Shown: positions 52,547-61,896 of the stretch, piece by piece
Layout of the letters: the number at the start of each line of letters is the position of its first letter
Numbering within the stretch: the first letter of the stretch is position 1
Origin: Paracidovorax konjaci
GTDB taxonomy: Bacteria; Pseudomonadota; Gammaproteobacteria; Burkholderiales; Burkholderiaceae_C
Direction: 5' to 3'
DNA length: 64,000 bases
Assembly: GCF_900112675.1 (NCBI RefSeq)
Contig: NZ_FOMQ01000002.1
Span: 124,001-188,000, forward strand
Made by a program: the position numbers and the translations under genes
The notes under the pieces: model-generated
What the model saw: only the letters and a program-made list of their open reading frames with translations
What the model was told of the DNA's origin: nothing
Database searches by the model: none

Positions 52547-55125
52547 GCCGCGGCCCCGTCGCCTTCGGCGCAGCGCCTGGCCAGGTGGGCGAGCGCTTCT
52601 TCCACCTGGTCCACGAGCACCAGGCAGAGGTCGCCGGGCTGCAGGCGGTCGAGTGCCGCATCGATCGCCACGAATTCGCCTCGGATCTCGTCGATGTATT
52701 TCGTGCGTGCGGCGTTGGAGAGCCCCTCGCGCAGCAGCGACATCACCTCGCCGTCGGCGCGGCCGCGCTGGGCTGCGTCCTGGTAGAGGATCACGTCGTC
52801 GAACGCAGCGCCCAGGATGACGGTCTGTTCGCGGATGTCCTCGTCGCGCCGGTCGCCGGCACCGCTGATCACCACGCTGCGCCGGTTGCCGGGCAGTGCG
52901 TCCACGGCGGCCACCAGCGCGCGCATGGCGTCGGGGTTGTGGCCGTAATCGGCGATCACCGTCGCGCCGCGGAAATCCATCACGTTGAAGCGGCCGGGCG
53001 CGTTGTCGCTGTCGTTCACGAAGCCCGAGAGCCCGCGGCGGATGGTCTGCCACGGCAGGCCCGCGCCCCAGGCGGCCGCCACGGCGGCCATCACGTTCTC
53101 GACCTGGAAGCCGATGCGGCCATTGCGCGTGATGGGGACGTCGCGCAGGTGCACCGTCTCGCGCCAGGAGCCTTCGGCCGCAACGATGGAGTCACCGTCC
53201 ACGTACACCGAGCGGTGCCCCTGCGCGCGGTGCGTGGCCATCACGGGGTGGTGGCGGTCGCTCGCGAAATAGATCACCTTGCCGGGGCTGGAAGCGGCCA
53301 TGGCGGCGACGATCGGGTCGGCGGCGTTCAGCACCGCATAGCCGTCCGGCGAGACGTTCTGCACGATGACGCGCTTGAGCACGGCCAGTTCTTCCACCGT
53401 GCTGATGTAGTTCAGGCCCAGGTGGTCGCCCGCGCCGATGTTGGTGACCACCGCCACCGAGCAGCGGTCGAAGCCCAGCCCTTCGCGCAGGATGCCCCCG
53501 CGCGCGGTCTCGAACACGGCGGCGTCCACCTCGGGATGCAGCAGCACGTTGCGCGCGCTGCGCGGGCCCGAGCAGTCGCCGCTGTCGATCTGGCGTCCGT
53601 TCACGTAGACACCGTCGGTATTGGTCATCCCCACGCGCAGGCCCTGCGCGGAGAACAGGTGCGCGATCAGGCGCGCGGTGGTGGTCTTGCCGTTGGTGCC
53701 GGTGACGGCCACCACGGGAATGCGCCCGTCCTGGCCGTTGGCGAACAGCCGGTCCACCATGGCCTGGCCCACGTTGCGCGGCTTGCCGTAGCTGGGCGAG
53801 AGGTGCATGCGCAGCCCGGGCGCGGCGTTCACTTCGACGAAGCCGCCGCCCTGCTCTTCGAGCGGACGCAGCACCGTCTCGGCCACCATGTCCACGCCGC
53901 AGATGTGCAGGCCCACCATCTGCGCGGCGGCCACGGCGCGTGCCGCCACGTCGGGATGCACGTCGTCGGTCACGTCGGTGGCGGTGCCGCCGGTGGAGAG
54001 GTTCGCGTTGTTGCGCAGGATCACGCGCTGGCCCTTGGCCGGCACGGAGTCGGGCGTGAGGCCCTGTGCCGCGAGCCGCGCCACGGCGATGTCGTCCAGC
54101 CGGATCTTGGTGAGCGAGGTGGCGTGGCCTTCGCCGCGCCGTGGATCGAGGTTGACTAGGTACACCAGCTCGCGCACGGTGCGCTCGCCGTCGCCCAGCA
54201 CCTGGGGCGGCTCGCGCCGCGCGGCGGCCACCAACTGGTCGCCCACCACGAGCAGGCGGAAGTCGTGGCCGGGCAGGAAGCGCTCGACCATCACGGTGCC
54301 GTATTCGGCCGCGGTGCGGAAGGCCTCGTCGAGCTGGGCGCGTTCGGTGATGTTCACCGTCACGCCCTTGCCCTGGTTGCCGTCCTGCGGCTTCACGACC
54401 ACCGGCAGGCCCACCTTGAGGGCCACTTCCCAGGCTTCGTCCAGGGTCTCGACCGGCTTGCCGAGCGGCACCGGCACGCCGGCCGCATGCAGCAGGCGTT
54501 TGGTGAGGTCCTTGTCCTGTGCGATGGACTCGGCCACCGCGCTGGTCGAATCGACCTCGGCCGCCTGGATGCGGCGCTGCCTGGAGCCCCAGCCGAACTG
54601 CACGAGGCTGCCGCGCGTGAGGCGGCGAAACGGGATGCCCCGCGCCACCGCCGCATCGACGATGGAGCCCGTGCTCGGGCCCAGGCGCTCGTCCTCGTCG
54701 GTCTCGCGCAGCCGGGCGATGGCGGCGTCGGCATCGAAGGGGCCGTGCTGCAGCGCCGCCTCGATCAGCGCCTGCGCGTCGGCGAAGGCCTGCCGGCCCA
54801 CGGCTTCCTCGGTGTACTCGACCACCACCTGGTAGACGCCGGGGTCGGGGGTGGCCGACGTGCGGCTGAAGCTCACGGGGCAGCCGGCCTGCGCCTGCAG
54901 CGCCAGCGCGGCGGACTGCAGCACGTGCGCCAGCGAAATGTCGCTGTCGCCGCCTTCGGGGTGCAGCACGCCCACGGCCGGGAACAGGGCGCGCAGGCGG
55001 GCTTCGAAGCCGGCGATCTGGCCCATCGCGCGTTCGTTCTCGGCGCAGGTCACGATGGCCTCGATGGAGGTGTGGCGGCTCCAGAGATTGGGGCCGCGCA
55101 AAGCACGGATGCGGGATACGTCCAT
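52543..55125 (-). CDS. cphA: Cyanophycin synthetase (CphA)
   Basis: 860 residues, near the usual 870. N-terminal domain about 1-160, ATP-grasp about 220-470 (VVVKPQDGNQGKGVTVNI, RFLPGHDFRLLVVGDQLVAA, VDMVAETVLRPLEEQGGGFVEVNAAPGL), then a Mur-ligase-like domain with intact P-loop VTGTNGKTTTARLIAH near 490 and NVMDFRGATVIADYGHNPDAMRAL. It adds aspartate and arginine in turn to make the cyanophycin nitrogen reserve. Transcribed after the second synthetase with 51 bp between, and overlapping creA downstream. Confidence 0.95.
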   Translation of the reverse strand: MDVSRIRALRGPNLWSRHTSIEAIVTCAENERAMGQIAGFEARLRALFPAVGVLHPEGGDSDISLAHVLQSAALALQAQAGCPVSFSRTSATPDPGVYQVVVEYTEEAVGRQAFADAQALIEAALQHGPFDADAAIARLRETDEDERLGPSTGSIVDAAVARGIPFRRLTRGSLVQFGWGSRQRRIQAAEVDSTSAVAESIAQDKDLTKRLLHAAGVPVPLGKPVETLDEAWEVALKVGLPVVVKPQDGNQGKGVTVNITERAQLDEAFRTAAEYGTVMVERFLPGHDFRLLVVGDQLVAAARREPPQVLGDGERTVRELVYLVNLDPRRGEGHATSLTKIRLDDIAVARLAAQGLTPDSVPAKGQRVILRNNANLSTGGTATDVTDDVHPDVAARAVAAAQMVGLHICGVDMVAETVLRPLEEQGGGFVEVNAAPGLRMHLSPSYGKPRNVGQAMVDRLFANGQDGRIPVVAVTGTNGKTTTARLIAHLFSAQGLRVGMTNTDGVYVNGRQIDSGDCSGPRSARNVLLHPEVDAAVFETARGGILREGLGFDRCSVAVVTNIGAGDHLGLNYISTVEELAVLKRVIVQNVSPDGYAVLNAADPIVAAMAASSPGKVIYFASDRHHPVMATHRAQGHRSVYVDGDSIVAAEGSWRETVHLRDVPITRNGRIGFQVENVMAAVAAAWGAGLPWQTIRRGLSGFVNDSDNAPGRFNVMDFRGATVIADYGHNPDAMRALVAAVDALPGNRRSVVISGAGDRRDEDIREQTVILGAAFDDVILYQDAAQRGRADGEVMSLLREGLSNAARTKYIDEIRGEFVAIDAALDRLQPGDLCLVLVDQVEEALAHLARRCAEGDGAAA

Positions 55126-55176
55126 GGGGAAAATGCTCTCTTGGTTCTTCTCGGTCGGAAGGCGGGCGGCGGGCGT

Positions 55177-57405
55177 TCAGGCGCCGGTCAGGGCCGTGGC
55201 GTGTGCGGGCGGGCAGGGCGGCTCGGGCTCGAAGGTCTTGATGCCGGCACCGATGAGGTCCGGCGCGACGTCCAGTGCCCAGGCCGTGGCCACGATGGCC
55301 AGCAGCGTGTCGGGGTCGGTCTGCACCGCCTGGCGGCCGAAGGTGAGGTCGGCCAGCGGCGCCAGCACGTGCTCGGCCGAACCGGTGGCCAGCACCACGC
55401 GGCCGTTCTTCACGAACACCGCCCGGCCGCCGTCCTGGGCGCGGTGCTCGGCGATGGCCGGCAGCGTGCCGTCCTGCGCGTAGAGCACAACGGCGCCGTC
55501 GGAGAGCGGGGCCAGCTCCAGCACCTGCGGCTCGGCGGCATTGAGCACCGCTGCGCCGCCGGGCAGCACCACGTCCACCTGCGTGCGCAGCACCTTGTAC
55601 ATCTGGTCCTGGTCCTGCACGTCGAACTCGGCCAGGTCGTCCTTGCCGTCCATGTCGGTGACCACGCCCACCTGGCAGCGGTCGTACGCGAGGCCGTCGC
55701 GCAGGATGGTGCGCGCATCGTTCTCGATCACGGCGGCCTGCACCATCTGGTTCATGAGCAGTCGGTGCGCCGCTTCCCAGTGGGCGCTGTCGGTGGTGTC
55801 CACGCAGCGGCGGTCGAGGAACAGCCCCTCGCGGCAGGCCAGGCCCGTGTGCCGGCCGCCCAGGTGCATGAGCCATCCCACCACGCGGGCGATGGTGGAG
55901 GTGCCGCGCGTGCCGGCCACGCCCACCAGCGGGATGCGGCCGATGGTGCCCTCCGGCGCATCGTCCGCCGCGGGGAAGAGGTGCTCGGCGATCGCCTGGC
56001 CCACGGGGCGGGGCGCGCCGATGGCGGGCTTCAGGTGCATCAGCAGGCCGGGGCCGGCGTTCACCTCGACGATCGCGCCGCCCTGCTCCTGCAGCGGCCG
56101 GGCGATGTCCTGCGCCACGAGGTCGATGCCGGCGATGTCCAGCCCCACGACCTTGGCCGCCAGCGCGGCCGTGTGGGCCACGTCGGGGTGCACTTCGTCC
56201 GTGCAGTCCACGGCCACGTTGCCGTTGCGCTGCACCACGACCTGCCGCCCGGCCTCGGGCACGGAGTCGGCCGCGAGGTCCTGGCGCTTCAGCTCGAGCA
56301 GGACGGCGGGGTTGTCAGCCACCTCGATCAATTCGAGCGGGTACTCTTCCTCGTAGCCCCGGCGCGGGTCCGAATTGAGCTGTGCGTCGATGAGTTCCTG
56401 CACGGTGGAGCGGCCGTTGCCGGTGATGCTCACCACCTCGCCGCGCGCGGCGGCCACCACGCGGCCTCCGACCACCAGCAGCCGGTGCTCGTCGCCGGGG
56501 ATGAAGCGCTCCACGATCACGTCGCTGCCCTCGGGATAGGCGGCGTGGTAGGCGGCTTCGATGTCTTCCTTCTTGCGCAGGTCCAGCGTCACGCCGCGGC
56601 CGTGGTTGCCGTCCGAAGGCTTCACCACCACGGGCAGGCCGATGTCCTGGGCAGCCTCCCAGGCCTCTTCGGGGCTGTTCACGATCTGGCCCTCGGGCAC
56701 CGGCACGCCGCACGACTGCAGCAGGCTCTTGGTGAGGTCCTTGTCGCTCGCGATGCCTTCGGCGATGGCGCTCGTGAACTCGCTCTCGGCGGTCCAGATG
56801 CGGCGCTGCGAGGCGCCGTAGCCCAGTTGCACGAGGTTGCCGTCGTTGAGGCGGATGTGGGGGATGCCGCGATCGGTGGCGGCGGTCACGATGCAGGCGG
56901 TGCTGGGGCCGAGGTACTGGTCGTCCACTTCGGTGCGCACGCGGGCCACGGCCGCGGCGACGTCGAAGGGCTGGTCGTTGATGGCCGCCATGATGAGGCG
57001 GTGGCCCTGGTCCAGCGCCACGCGGGCCACGCGCTCGTCGCGGGCGCGGAACACCATGCGGTACACGCCGCGCTGGCTCGTGCTGCGCGTCTGCCCGAAG
57101 CCCGTCGGCATGCCCGAGAGGTTGAGCAGCTCGATCACGATGTGCTCCAGCACGTGGCCGCACCAAGTGCCGCTCTCCAGCCGCTGCAGGAAACCGCCGC
57201 GCTCGCCCACGCCGCAGTGGTGTTCGATGAGGGCCGGCAGCCAGCGCGTGAGTCGCTCGTTGAAGCCGGGAAGTGCGTTGGACGGGTGGTCTTCCAGCGC
57301 GCCGAGGTCCAGCCAGACTTCGAGCACCGGGCGGTACGTCCAGATGTTGGGTCCGCGCAGGTAGTTGATGCGCAGCAGTTGGATGTCGGGGAATGTCGTC
57401 GCCAT
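55177..57405 (-). CDS. Second cyanophycin synthetase-like protein with degenerate Mur-ligase P-loop
   Basis: 742 residues from MATTFPDIQLLRINYLRGPN. ATP-grasp half intact (VVVKPSDGNHGRGVTLDL, RFIPGDEHRLLVVGGRVVAA, IDLVAQDIARPLQEQGGAIVEVNAGPGL). The Mur half is shorter than in CphA, and its P-loop reads VAGTRGTSTIARVVG, lacking the GKT lysine, so that site probably does not bind ATP normally. This is the CphA-prime/CphA2-like partner seen beside CphA in betaproteobacteria. It may polymerise dipeptides or assist priming; the activity is not known from sequence. First gene of the minus-strand cph operon. Confidence 0.88.
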   Translation of the reverse strand: MATTFPDIQLLRINYLRGPNIWTYRPVLEVWLDLGALEDHPSNALPGFNERLTRWLPALIEHHCGVGERGGFLQRLESGTWCGHVLEHIVIELLNLSGMPTGFGQTRSTSQRGVYRMVFRARDERVARVALDQGHRLIMAAINDQPFDVAAAVARVRTEVDDQYLGPSTACIVTAATDRGIPHIRLNDGNLVQLGYGASQRRIWTAESEFTSAIAEGIASDKDLTKSLLQSCGVPVPEGQIVNSPEEAWEAAQDIGLPVVVKPSDGNHGRGVTLDLRKKEDIEAAYHAAYPEGSDVIVERFIPGDEHRLLVVGGRVVAAARGEVVSITGNGRSTVQELIDAQLNSDPRRGYEEEYPLELIEVADNPAVLLELKRQDLAADSVPEAGRQVVVQRNGNVAVDCTDEVHPDVAHTAALAAKVVGLDIAGIDLVAQDIARPLQEQGGAIVEVNAGPGLLMHLKPAIGAPRPVGQAIAEHLFPAADDAPEGTIGRIPLVGVAGTRGTSTIARVVGWLMHLGGRHTGLACREGLFLDRRCVDTTDSAHWEAAHRLLMNQMVQAAVIENDARTILRDGLAYDRCQVGVVTDMDGKDDLAEFDVQDQDQMYKVLRTQVDVVLPGGAAVLNAAEPQVLELAPLSDGAVVLYAQDGTLPAIAEHRAQDGGRAVFVKNGRVVLATGSAEHVLAPLADLTFGRQAVQTDPDTLLAIVATAWALDVAPDLIGAGIKTFEPEPPCPPAHATALTGA

Positions 57406-57644
57406 GGGTTGCAGCGTAAAGGAAACGGGACCGGCAGGGCCGAGCGGAAGGGACAGTCGGGGGATTGTGCGCCAGCTTCGGGCGCTCAACTGCCGGGCTG
57501 TCCCGCGGGGTGGGAGGTGTCAGCGGAGAGCACCGCCGCTGCGTTAGACGCCGATGCCGACCGGCTGCCCGATGCTTCGGGGACAATGCCTGCCAGCACA
57601 CGGGCGGGCTTCCCGGGCCACCCGGGACGGAACCACGAACCAAA

Positions 57645-59966
57645 ATGCAAAATCACCATTCTGTGGACGCCTTCGGTGTCTTGACGGCCCCTGCCGGGGA
57701 CGAACTGCGGGCGGAACTCGCTCCCGACGAAAACGTAACAGCGGCGCTGGAGGTTGACCTGAGCGCCTCCCTGCGGTTCACCAGCGGCCTGCTGGCGCTG
57801 ACCGACCGGAGGCTGCTCTCCCGCGAGTCCGGCGGCCCGCTGCAGCAATGGGCACTGGCCCCGGGCCTGGCGCTGCGGTTGCTCGACCATGGCGGCGTCG
57901 GCACGCTCGAGCTGCACGATTCCGAGCGGCGCCTCGCGCTCTGGCGGTTCACGCTCGGCGCCGATCCGCAGGCCCTGCGGCTCGTGCAGAAGTTCGAGCA
58001 GCAGCTCGCCCGCCTCGAGCGCCCCGGCGCGCAAGGTACGGCCCCGGAGGGCGACGAAGAACCGCGCTGCCCCACCTGCCATGCCGTCCTGCCGCCCGAC
58101 AGCGACGAATGCCCGGCCTGCGCCCGCACGCAGGCCCCGCCCACCTCCACCTGGGTGCTGCTGCGGCTGTGGCGCTTCGCGCGGCCGTACCGCAAGCAAC
58201 TCGCGACCGGCTTCGCGCTCACGCTGGCCTCCACGGCCGCGACGCTGGTTCCGCCCTACCTCACGATCCCGCTGATGGATGACATCCTCATCCCCTACCA
58301 GAACGGCCAGCAGATTCCGGTGCACCTCGTGGCGCTGTACCTGGGCGGGTTGCTGCTATCGGCGCTGCTGGCCTGGGGGCTGGGCTGGGCGCGCACCTAC
58401 ATCCTCGCGCTGGTGTCGGAACGCATCGGCGCCGACCTGCGCACCACCACCTACGAGCACCTGCTGCGGCTCTCGCTCGACTACTTCGGCGGCAAGCGCA
58501 CGGGCGACCTGATGGCGCGCATCGGCTCGGAAACGGACCGCATCAACGTTTTCCTTTCGCTGCATGCGCTCGACTTCATGACCGACGTGCTCATGATCCT
58601 CATGACCGCGGGCATCCTGTTCTCGATCAACCCCTGGCTCGCCCTTGTCACGCTGGTGCCGCTGCCGTTCATCGCCTGGCTCATCCACAACGTGCGCGAC
58701 CGGCTGCGCACCGGCTTCGAGAAGATCGACCGCGTGTGGTCCGAGGTGACCAACGTGCTGGCCGACACCATTCCCGGCATCCGCGTGGTGAAGGCCTTCG
58801 CCCAGGAAAAACGCGAAGCCCAGCGCTTCCGCGACGCGAACCAGCACAACCTGGAAGTGAACGACCGGCTCAACAAGACTTGGTCGCTGTTCACGCCCAC
58901 GGTCTCGCTCATGACCGAGATCGGCCTGCTGGTGGTGTGGGGCTTCGGCATCTGGCTGGTGGCGCACAACCAGATCACGGTGGGCGTGCTGGCGGCCTTC
59001 ATCGCCTACATCGGCCGTTTCTATACACGGCTCGATTCGATGAGCCGCATCGTTTCCGTCACGCAGAAAGCCGCGGCGGGCGCGAAGCGCATCTTCGACA
59101 TCCTGGACCACGTGAGCAACGTGCCCGATCCGGTGCAGCCCGTGGAGATGAACCACGTGCGCGGCGCCATCGCCATGCGCAACCTGGGTTTCCGCTACGG
59201 CAGCCGCTCGGTCATCAAGGGGCTGAACCTCGACATCCGCCCCGGCGAGATGATCGGCCTCGTGGGCCATAGCGGGTCGGGCAAGAGCACGCTGGTGAAC
59301 CTCATCAGCCGCTTCTACGACGCGACCGAGGGCTCGATCCAGGTGGACGGCGTGGATGTGCGCCGCCTGCGCGTGGCCGACTACCGCCGCCACATCGGCC
59401 TGGTGCTGCAGGAGCCCTTCCTGTTCTTCGGCACCATCGCCGAGAACATCGCCTACGGCAAGCCCGACGCCACGCGCGACGAGATCGTCGCCGCCGCCCG
59501 CGCGGCCCATGCGCACGAATTCATCCTGCGCCTGCCGCACGGCTACGACTCGCTGGTGGGCGAGCGCGGGCAGGGCCTCTCCGGCGGGGAGCGCCAGCGC
59601 ATCAGCATCGCGCGCGCGCTGCTGATCGACCCGCGCATCCTGATCCTCGACGAGGCGACCTCGGCCGTGGACACCGAGACCGAAAAGGAGATCCAGAAGG
59701 CGCTCGACAACCTCGTGCAGGGGCGCACCACCATCGCCATTGCCCACCGGCTCTCCACGTTGCGCAAGGCCGACCGCCTCGTGGTCATGGACCGCGGCGA
59801 GATCGTCGAGGTCGGCCCGCACGATGCCCTCATGGAAAAGCAGGGCGCCTACTGGCGCCTGTACGAGGCCCAGGCCCGCCGCGCCGAGGAAGACGCCGAG
59901 GCGTCGGGCCTCGTCGTGGTCGAAAGCGCGCTGCTGCACCCCTCGCACCCCGCCGGCCAGCAATGA
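57645..59966 (+). CDS. Cyanophycin-associated ABC exporter-type protein with an N-terminal zinc ribbon
   Basis: 773 residues from [20 protein letters not shown]. The unusual N-terminus is a PH-like beta domain (about 15-130, [18 protein letters not shown]) and a zinc ribbon with Cys142, 145, 156 and 159. A six-helix type-1 exporter domain (about 175-480) and an ATPase follow: Walker [10 protein letters not shown] near 541, signature [15 protein letters not shown] near 644, [11 protein letters not shown] recall this architecture as linked to cyanophycin synthetase loci. Divergent from them here across 239 bp, in which no operator was recognised. Substrate unknown; polymer or dipeptide traffic is speculative. 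Confidence 0.85.
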   Translation: MQNHHSVDAFGVLTAPAGDELRAELAPDENVTAALEVDLSASLRFTSGLLALTDRRLLSRESGGPLQQWALAPGLALRLLDHGGVGTLELHDSERRLALWRFTLGADPQALRLVQKFEQQLARLERPGAQGTAPEGDEEPRCPTCHAVLPPDSDECPACARTQAPPTSTWVLLRLWRFARPYRKQLATGFALTLASTAATLVPPYLTIPLMDDILIPYQNGQQIPVHLVALYLGGLLLSALLAWGLGWARTYILALVSERIGADLRTTTYEHLLRLSLDYFGGKRTGDLMARIGSETDRINVFLSLHALDFMTDVLMILMTAGILFSINPWLALVTLVPLPFIAWLIHNVRDRLRTGFEKIDRVWSEVTNVLADTIPGIRVVKAFAQEKREAQRFRDANQHNLEVNDRLNKTWSLFTPTVSLMTEIGLLVVWGFGIWLVAHNQITVGVLAAFIAYIGRFYTRLDSMSRIVSVTQKAAAGAKRIFDILDHVSNVPDPVQPVEMNHVRGAIAMRNLGFRYGSRSVIKGLNLDIRPGEMIGLVGHSGSGKSTLVNLISRFYDATEGSIQVDGVDVRRLRVADYRRHIGLVLQEPFLFFGTIAENIAYGKPDATRDEIVAAARAAHAHEFILRLPHGYDSLVGERGQGLSGGERQRISIARALLIDPRILILDEATSAVDTETEKEIQKALDNLVQGRTTIAIAHRLSTLRKADRLVVMDRGEIVEVGPHDALMEKQGAYWRLYEAQARRAEEDAEASGLVVVESALLHPSHPAGQQ

Positions 59967-60018
59967 CGCCGTTCCTCCGTTCACCTTTCCTGGCCGGCGC
60001 CGTGCGCCGCGGATTCCG

Positions 60019-60501
60019 ATGACCCCATCCTTCACCCCTCTCACCCTGGCGCTGGCCCGCAACGCCCACGGCCGGCTCGTGCTCACGCAGGCCGACGGCA
60101 CGGTGCACGAGGCCGTCCCGGTGCGGGCGTTCCCCATCGCGGCGCCGCATGAAGGCCTCTCGCTCGTCGGGCCGGACGGCCATGAACTGCTGTGGATCGA
60201 CCGGCTGGAGCAGGTCGATGCGCCGGCCCGCGCGCTGATCGAAGAAGAACTGGCAGCGCGCGAGTTCGTACCCACTATCACGCAGATCACCGCCGTCTCG
60301 GGATTCACCACGCCCAGCACCTGGACGGTGGAAACCGACCGGGGCACGGCACGGCTGGTGCTGAAGGCCGAGGAGGACATCCGGCGCCTGGGCAGCCGCA
60401 GCGCGCTGCTGATCGCCGCGGCCGACGGCGTGCAGTTCCGCGTGCCGGACGTGGGCGCGCTCGACCGTGCCTCCCGGCGCCTGCTGGAGCGGTTCCTGTA
60501 G
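60019..60501 (+). CDS. DUF1854 family protein associated with cyanophycin genes
   Basis: 160 residues from [23 protein letters not shown]1854-type: [66 protein letters not shown], and [18 protein letters not shown] near the C-terminus. Fifty-two bp after the ABC gene, presumably one transcript. The strict pairing of this family with the exporter-like ABC protein is known to me from cyanophycin loci; molecular role unknown. Confidence 0.85.
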   Translation: MTPSFTPLTLALARNAHGRLVLTQADGTVHEAVPVRAFPIAAPHEGLSLVGPDGHELLWIDRLEQVDAPARALIEEELAAREFVPTITQITAVSGFTTPSTWTVETDRGTARLVLKAEEDIRRLGSRSALLIAAADGVQFRVPDVGALDRASRRLLERFL

Positions 60502-60574
60502 TGGCCTGGCGCCGCGCTGTCCGCGGCAGCGCGGAATGGCAGAAGATAGGGGTAAACCCTTAAATCGGTGCAAA

Positions 60575-60607
60575 GGTGAAAAAAGGGCTTAATTCACCCT
60601 TCTTTTT
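60575..60607 (+). terminator. AT-rich hairpin region after the DUF1854 gene
   Basis: Two alternative stems share bases: GGTGAA with TTCACC (60575-60598), and AAAAGGG with CCCTTCTTTT (60581-60606), the latter followed by T-rich sequence. It may be the operon terminator, 74 bp beyond the stop, or an attenuator for the gene at 60676. Confidence 0.4.
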
Positions 60608-60675
60608 GCCGTTATGGATGTACGAGACGGGGTTAGCTCCCCCCGGCCGAACCCCTGCAACCACCGGAACCTGCC

Positions 60676-61107
60676 ATGCAAATGCCACCTGTCGATCGAT
60701 CGCCGCACTGGCGTCCTCAGGGCGCCGATTTGTACTCCACCGGCGCTTCCGGCGCGGTGCCGGTCCGGCCCGTGAACGGGGTGATGCCGGTGGAATCCAC
60801 CGACCGCCTGGGCGAGGGCGTCACCATCCGCGAGCCCGAGAAGCCCTCGGACGCCGACCCCTCCAACCGCGACTGGACCGAGGTCAAGAAGAAGGAAGAA
60901 GCCGAGGAGCCCAAGGAGCCGCCGCCGGAGCCCATCTACAAGCAGCTCCTGGAGTTCATCCAGTCCATGTGGCGCGCGAGCGGCACGGCCATCGACATGG
61001 CGCAGGAGGTGAACAAGAACTCGCTGCAGGAGCGCATGTCGCAGCAGGCCAAGAACGAACCGCTGACCTATTCCGATCCCAAGATCAAGCGCACCGGCGG
61101 TTCGTGA
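60676..61107 (+). CDS. Conserved-looking hypothetical protein
   Basis: 143 residues (MQMPPVDRSPHWRPQGADLY); the ATG at 60682 is an alternative. N-terminal half is polar, with STGASGAVPVRPVNGVMPVE; then a strongly charged linker (DWTEVKKKEEAEEPKEPPPE) and a helical C-terminus (IYKQLLEFIQSMWRASGTAI). No signal or membrane segment. No family assigned, although similar small soluble proteins occur in Comamonadaceae. Convergent with the EF-hand gene across a hairpin repeat. Confidence 0.7.
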   Translation: MQMPPVDRSPHWRPQGADLYSTGASGAVPVRPVNGVMPVESTDRLGEGVTIREPEKPSDADPSNRDWTEVKKKEEAEEPKEPPPEPIYKQLLEFIQSMWRASGTAIDMAQEVNKNSLQERMSQQAKNEPLTYSDPKIKRTGGS

Positions 61108-61118
61108 TGCCGCAGAGT

Positions 61119-61175
61119 GATTTGCTATAAAAAATATAGCAAACTATTGAATGGATCCGGCGGCATGGAGGGGTT
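61119..61175 (-). repeat. TTTGCTAT-hairpin repeat, copy C
   Basis: Hairpin TTTGCTATA / TATAGCAAA (61121-61143, 9-bp stem, AAAAA loop), then CTATTGAATGGATCCGGCGG, CATGGAGG and a GTTTTT tract. It is the inverse orientation of copies A and B. Between the convergent genes ending at 61107 and 61212. The GGGGTTTTTG end gives it a T-tract on the plus strand. Confidence 0.8.
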
Positions 61176-61211
61176 TTTGCCCTGGATGCTGCGGCGTGCC
61201 CGCAGCGCCCG

Positions 61212-61799
61212 TCACTGGGTGGCGGCCGGTGCGGAGGCCGCCGCCGCCGCAGCCGCAGCCCGGGCCTTGTCGCGCTCGGCGCGGTACTTGATCGCGAAGG
61301 CCCGCACCTCTTCGTACGACACATAGCCGTCGTGGTCGGTGTCCGCATCGTCGAAGGCCCCAGCCAGCCGCGGGAACAGCGCCACCTCCGAACGGCTGAG
61401 CTTGTTGTCGCCGTTGAAATCCAGCATCTTGAATTCGCGCATGGCCTTGATCTCGCCCTTCGAGAGCGGGGCGCTGGCGGCGGAAGCCGGTGCCGAGGCG
61501 GGCGCAGCGGCCGCGCGCGGTGAGGCCGTCGCCTGTGCGTGGGCCGGCGCAGCCGCCACCAGGGCGCACAGCACCCCCGCGGAGACCAGCAGGGCCGCCA
61601 GGGCCTGGTGCTGGGGGCTGCTCTGCCAGCCCGTCAGTGCCCGAACGTGCGGCTCGCGGCCGGCAGCCGGACGACGGGAGCGTGGCGCAGGGCGGGATGC
61701 ATCGGCCGTGGAGACGGCATCGGCAGAAAAGGCGGTGGAGGTGCGGGGCAGCAAGGTGTGGCGGATGGCGTCGTACATGCGGGGCATGGTGTCACACAT
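61212..61799 (-). CDS. EF-hand calcium-binding protein
   Basis: 195 residues from MCDTMPRMYDAIRHTLLPRT; in-frame ATGs at 61787 and 61778 are alternatives and no ribosome site decides. A single hydrophobic segment (ALAALLVSAGVLCALVAAAP) lies at about 95-115, ending AHAQ, so the protein may be exported with a long N-terminal extension, or the true start may be internal. Two EF-hand loops follow: DFNGDNKLSRSE and DTDHDGYVSYEE, both with the canonical Asp/Asn-x-Asp-x-Asp-Gly pattern. The C-terminus is Ala-rich. Expected to bind calcium outside the cytoplasm. Confidence 0.8.
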   Translation of the reverse strand: MCDTMPRMYDAIRHTLLPRTSTAFSADAVSTADASRPAPRSRRPAAGREPHVRALTGWQSSPQHQALAALLVSAGVLCALVAAAPAHAQATASPRAAAAPASAPASAASAPLSKGEIKAMREFKMLDFNGDNKLSRSEVALFPRLAGAFDDADTDHDGYVSYEEVRAFAIKYRAERDKARAAAAAAAASAPAATQ

Positions 61800-61896
61800 G
61801 GGCGCGGCGGCGGCGGTTTGCAATCGGCGCGCGCAGGCTTTCACGCACGGTTGCAGGGGTTTGCACAACTTTGCCCCCTGCCGGCCTGCGCGGGCG

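Noticed and set aside
54265-57684. 1139-codon plus-strand open frame opposite the cyanophycin synthetases
   Set aside because: Antisense to two proteins with intact ATP-grasp motifs; no start context and His/Ala/Gly-rich.
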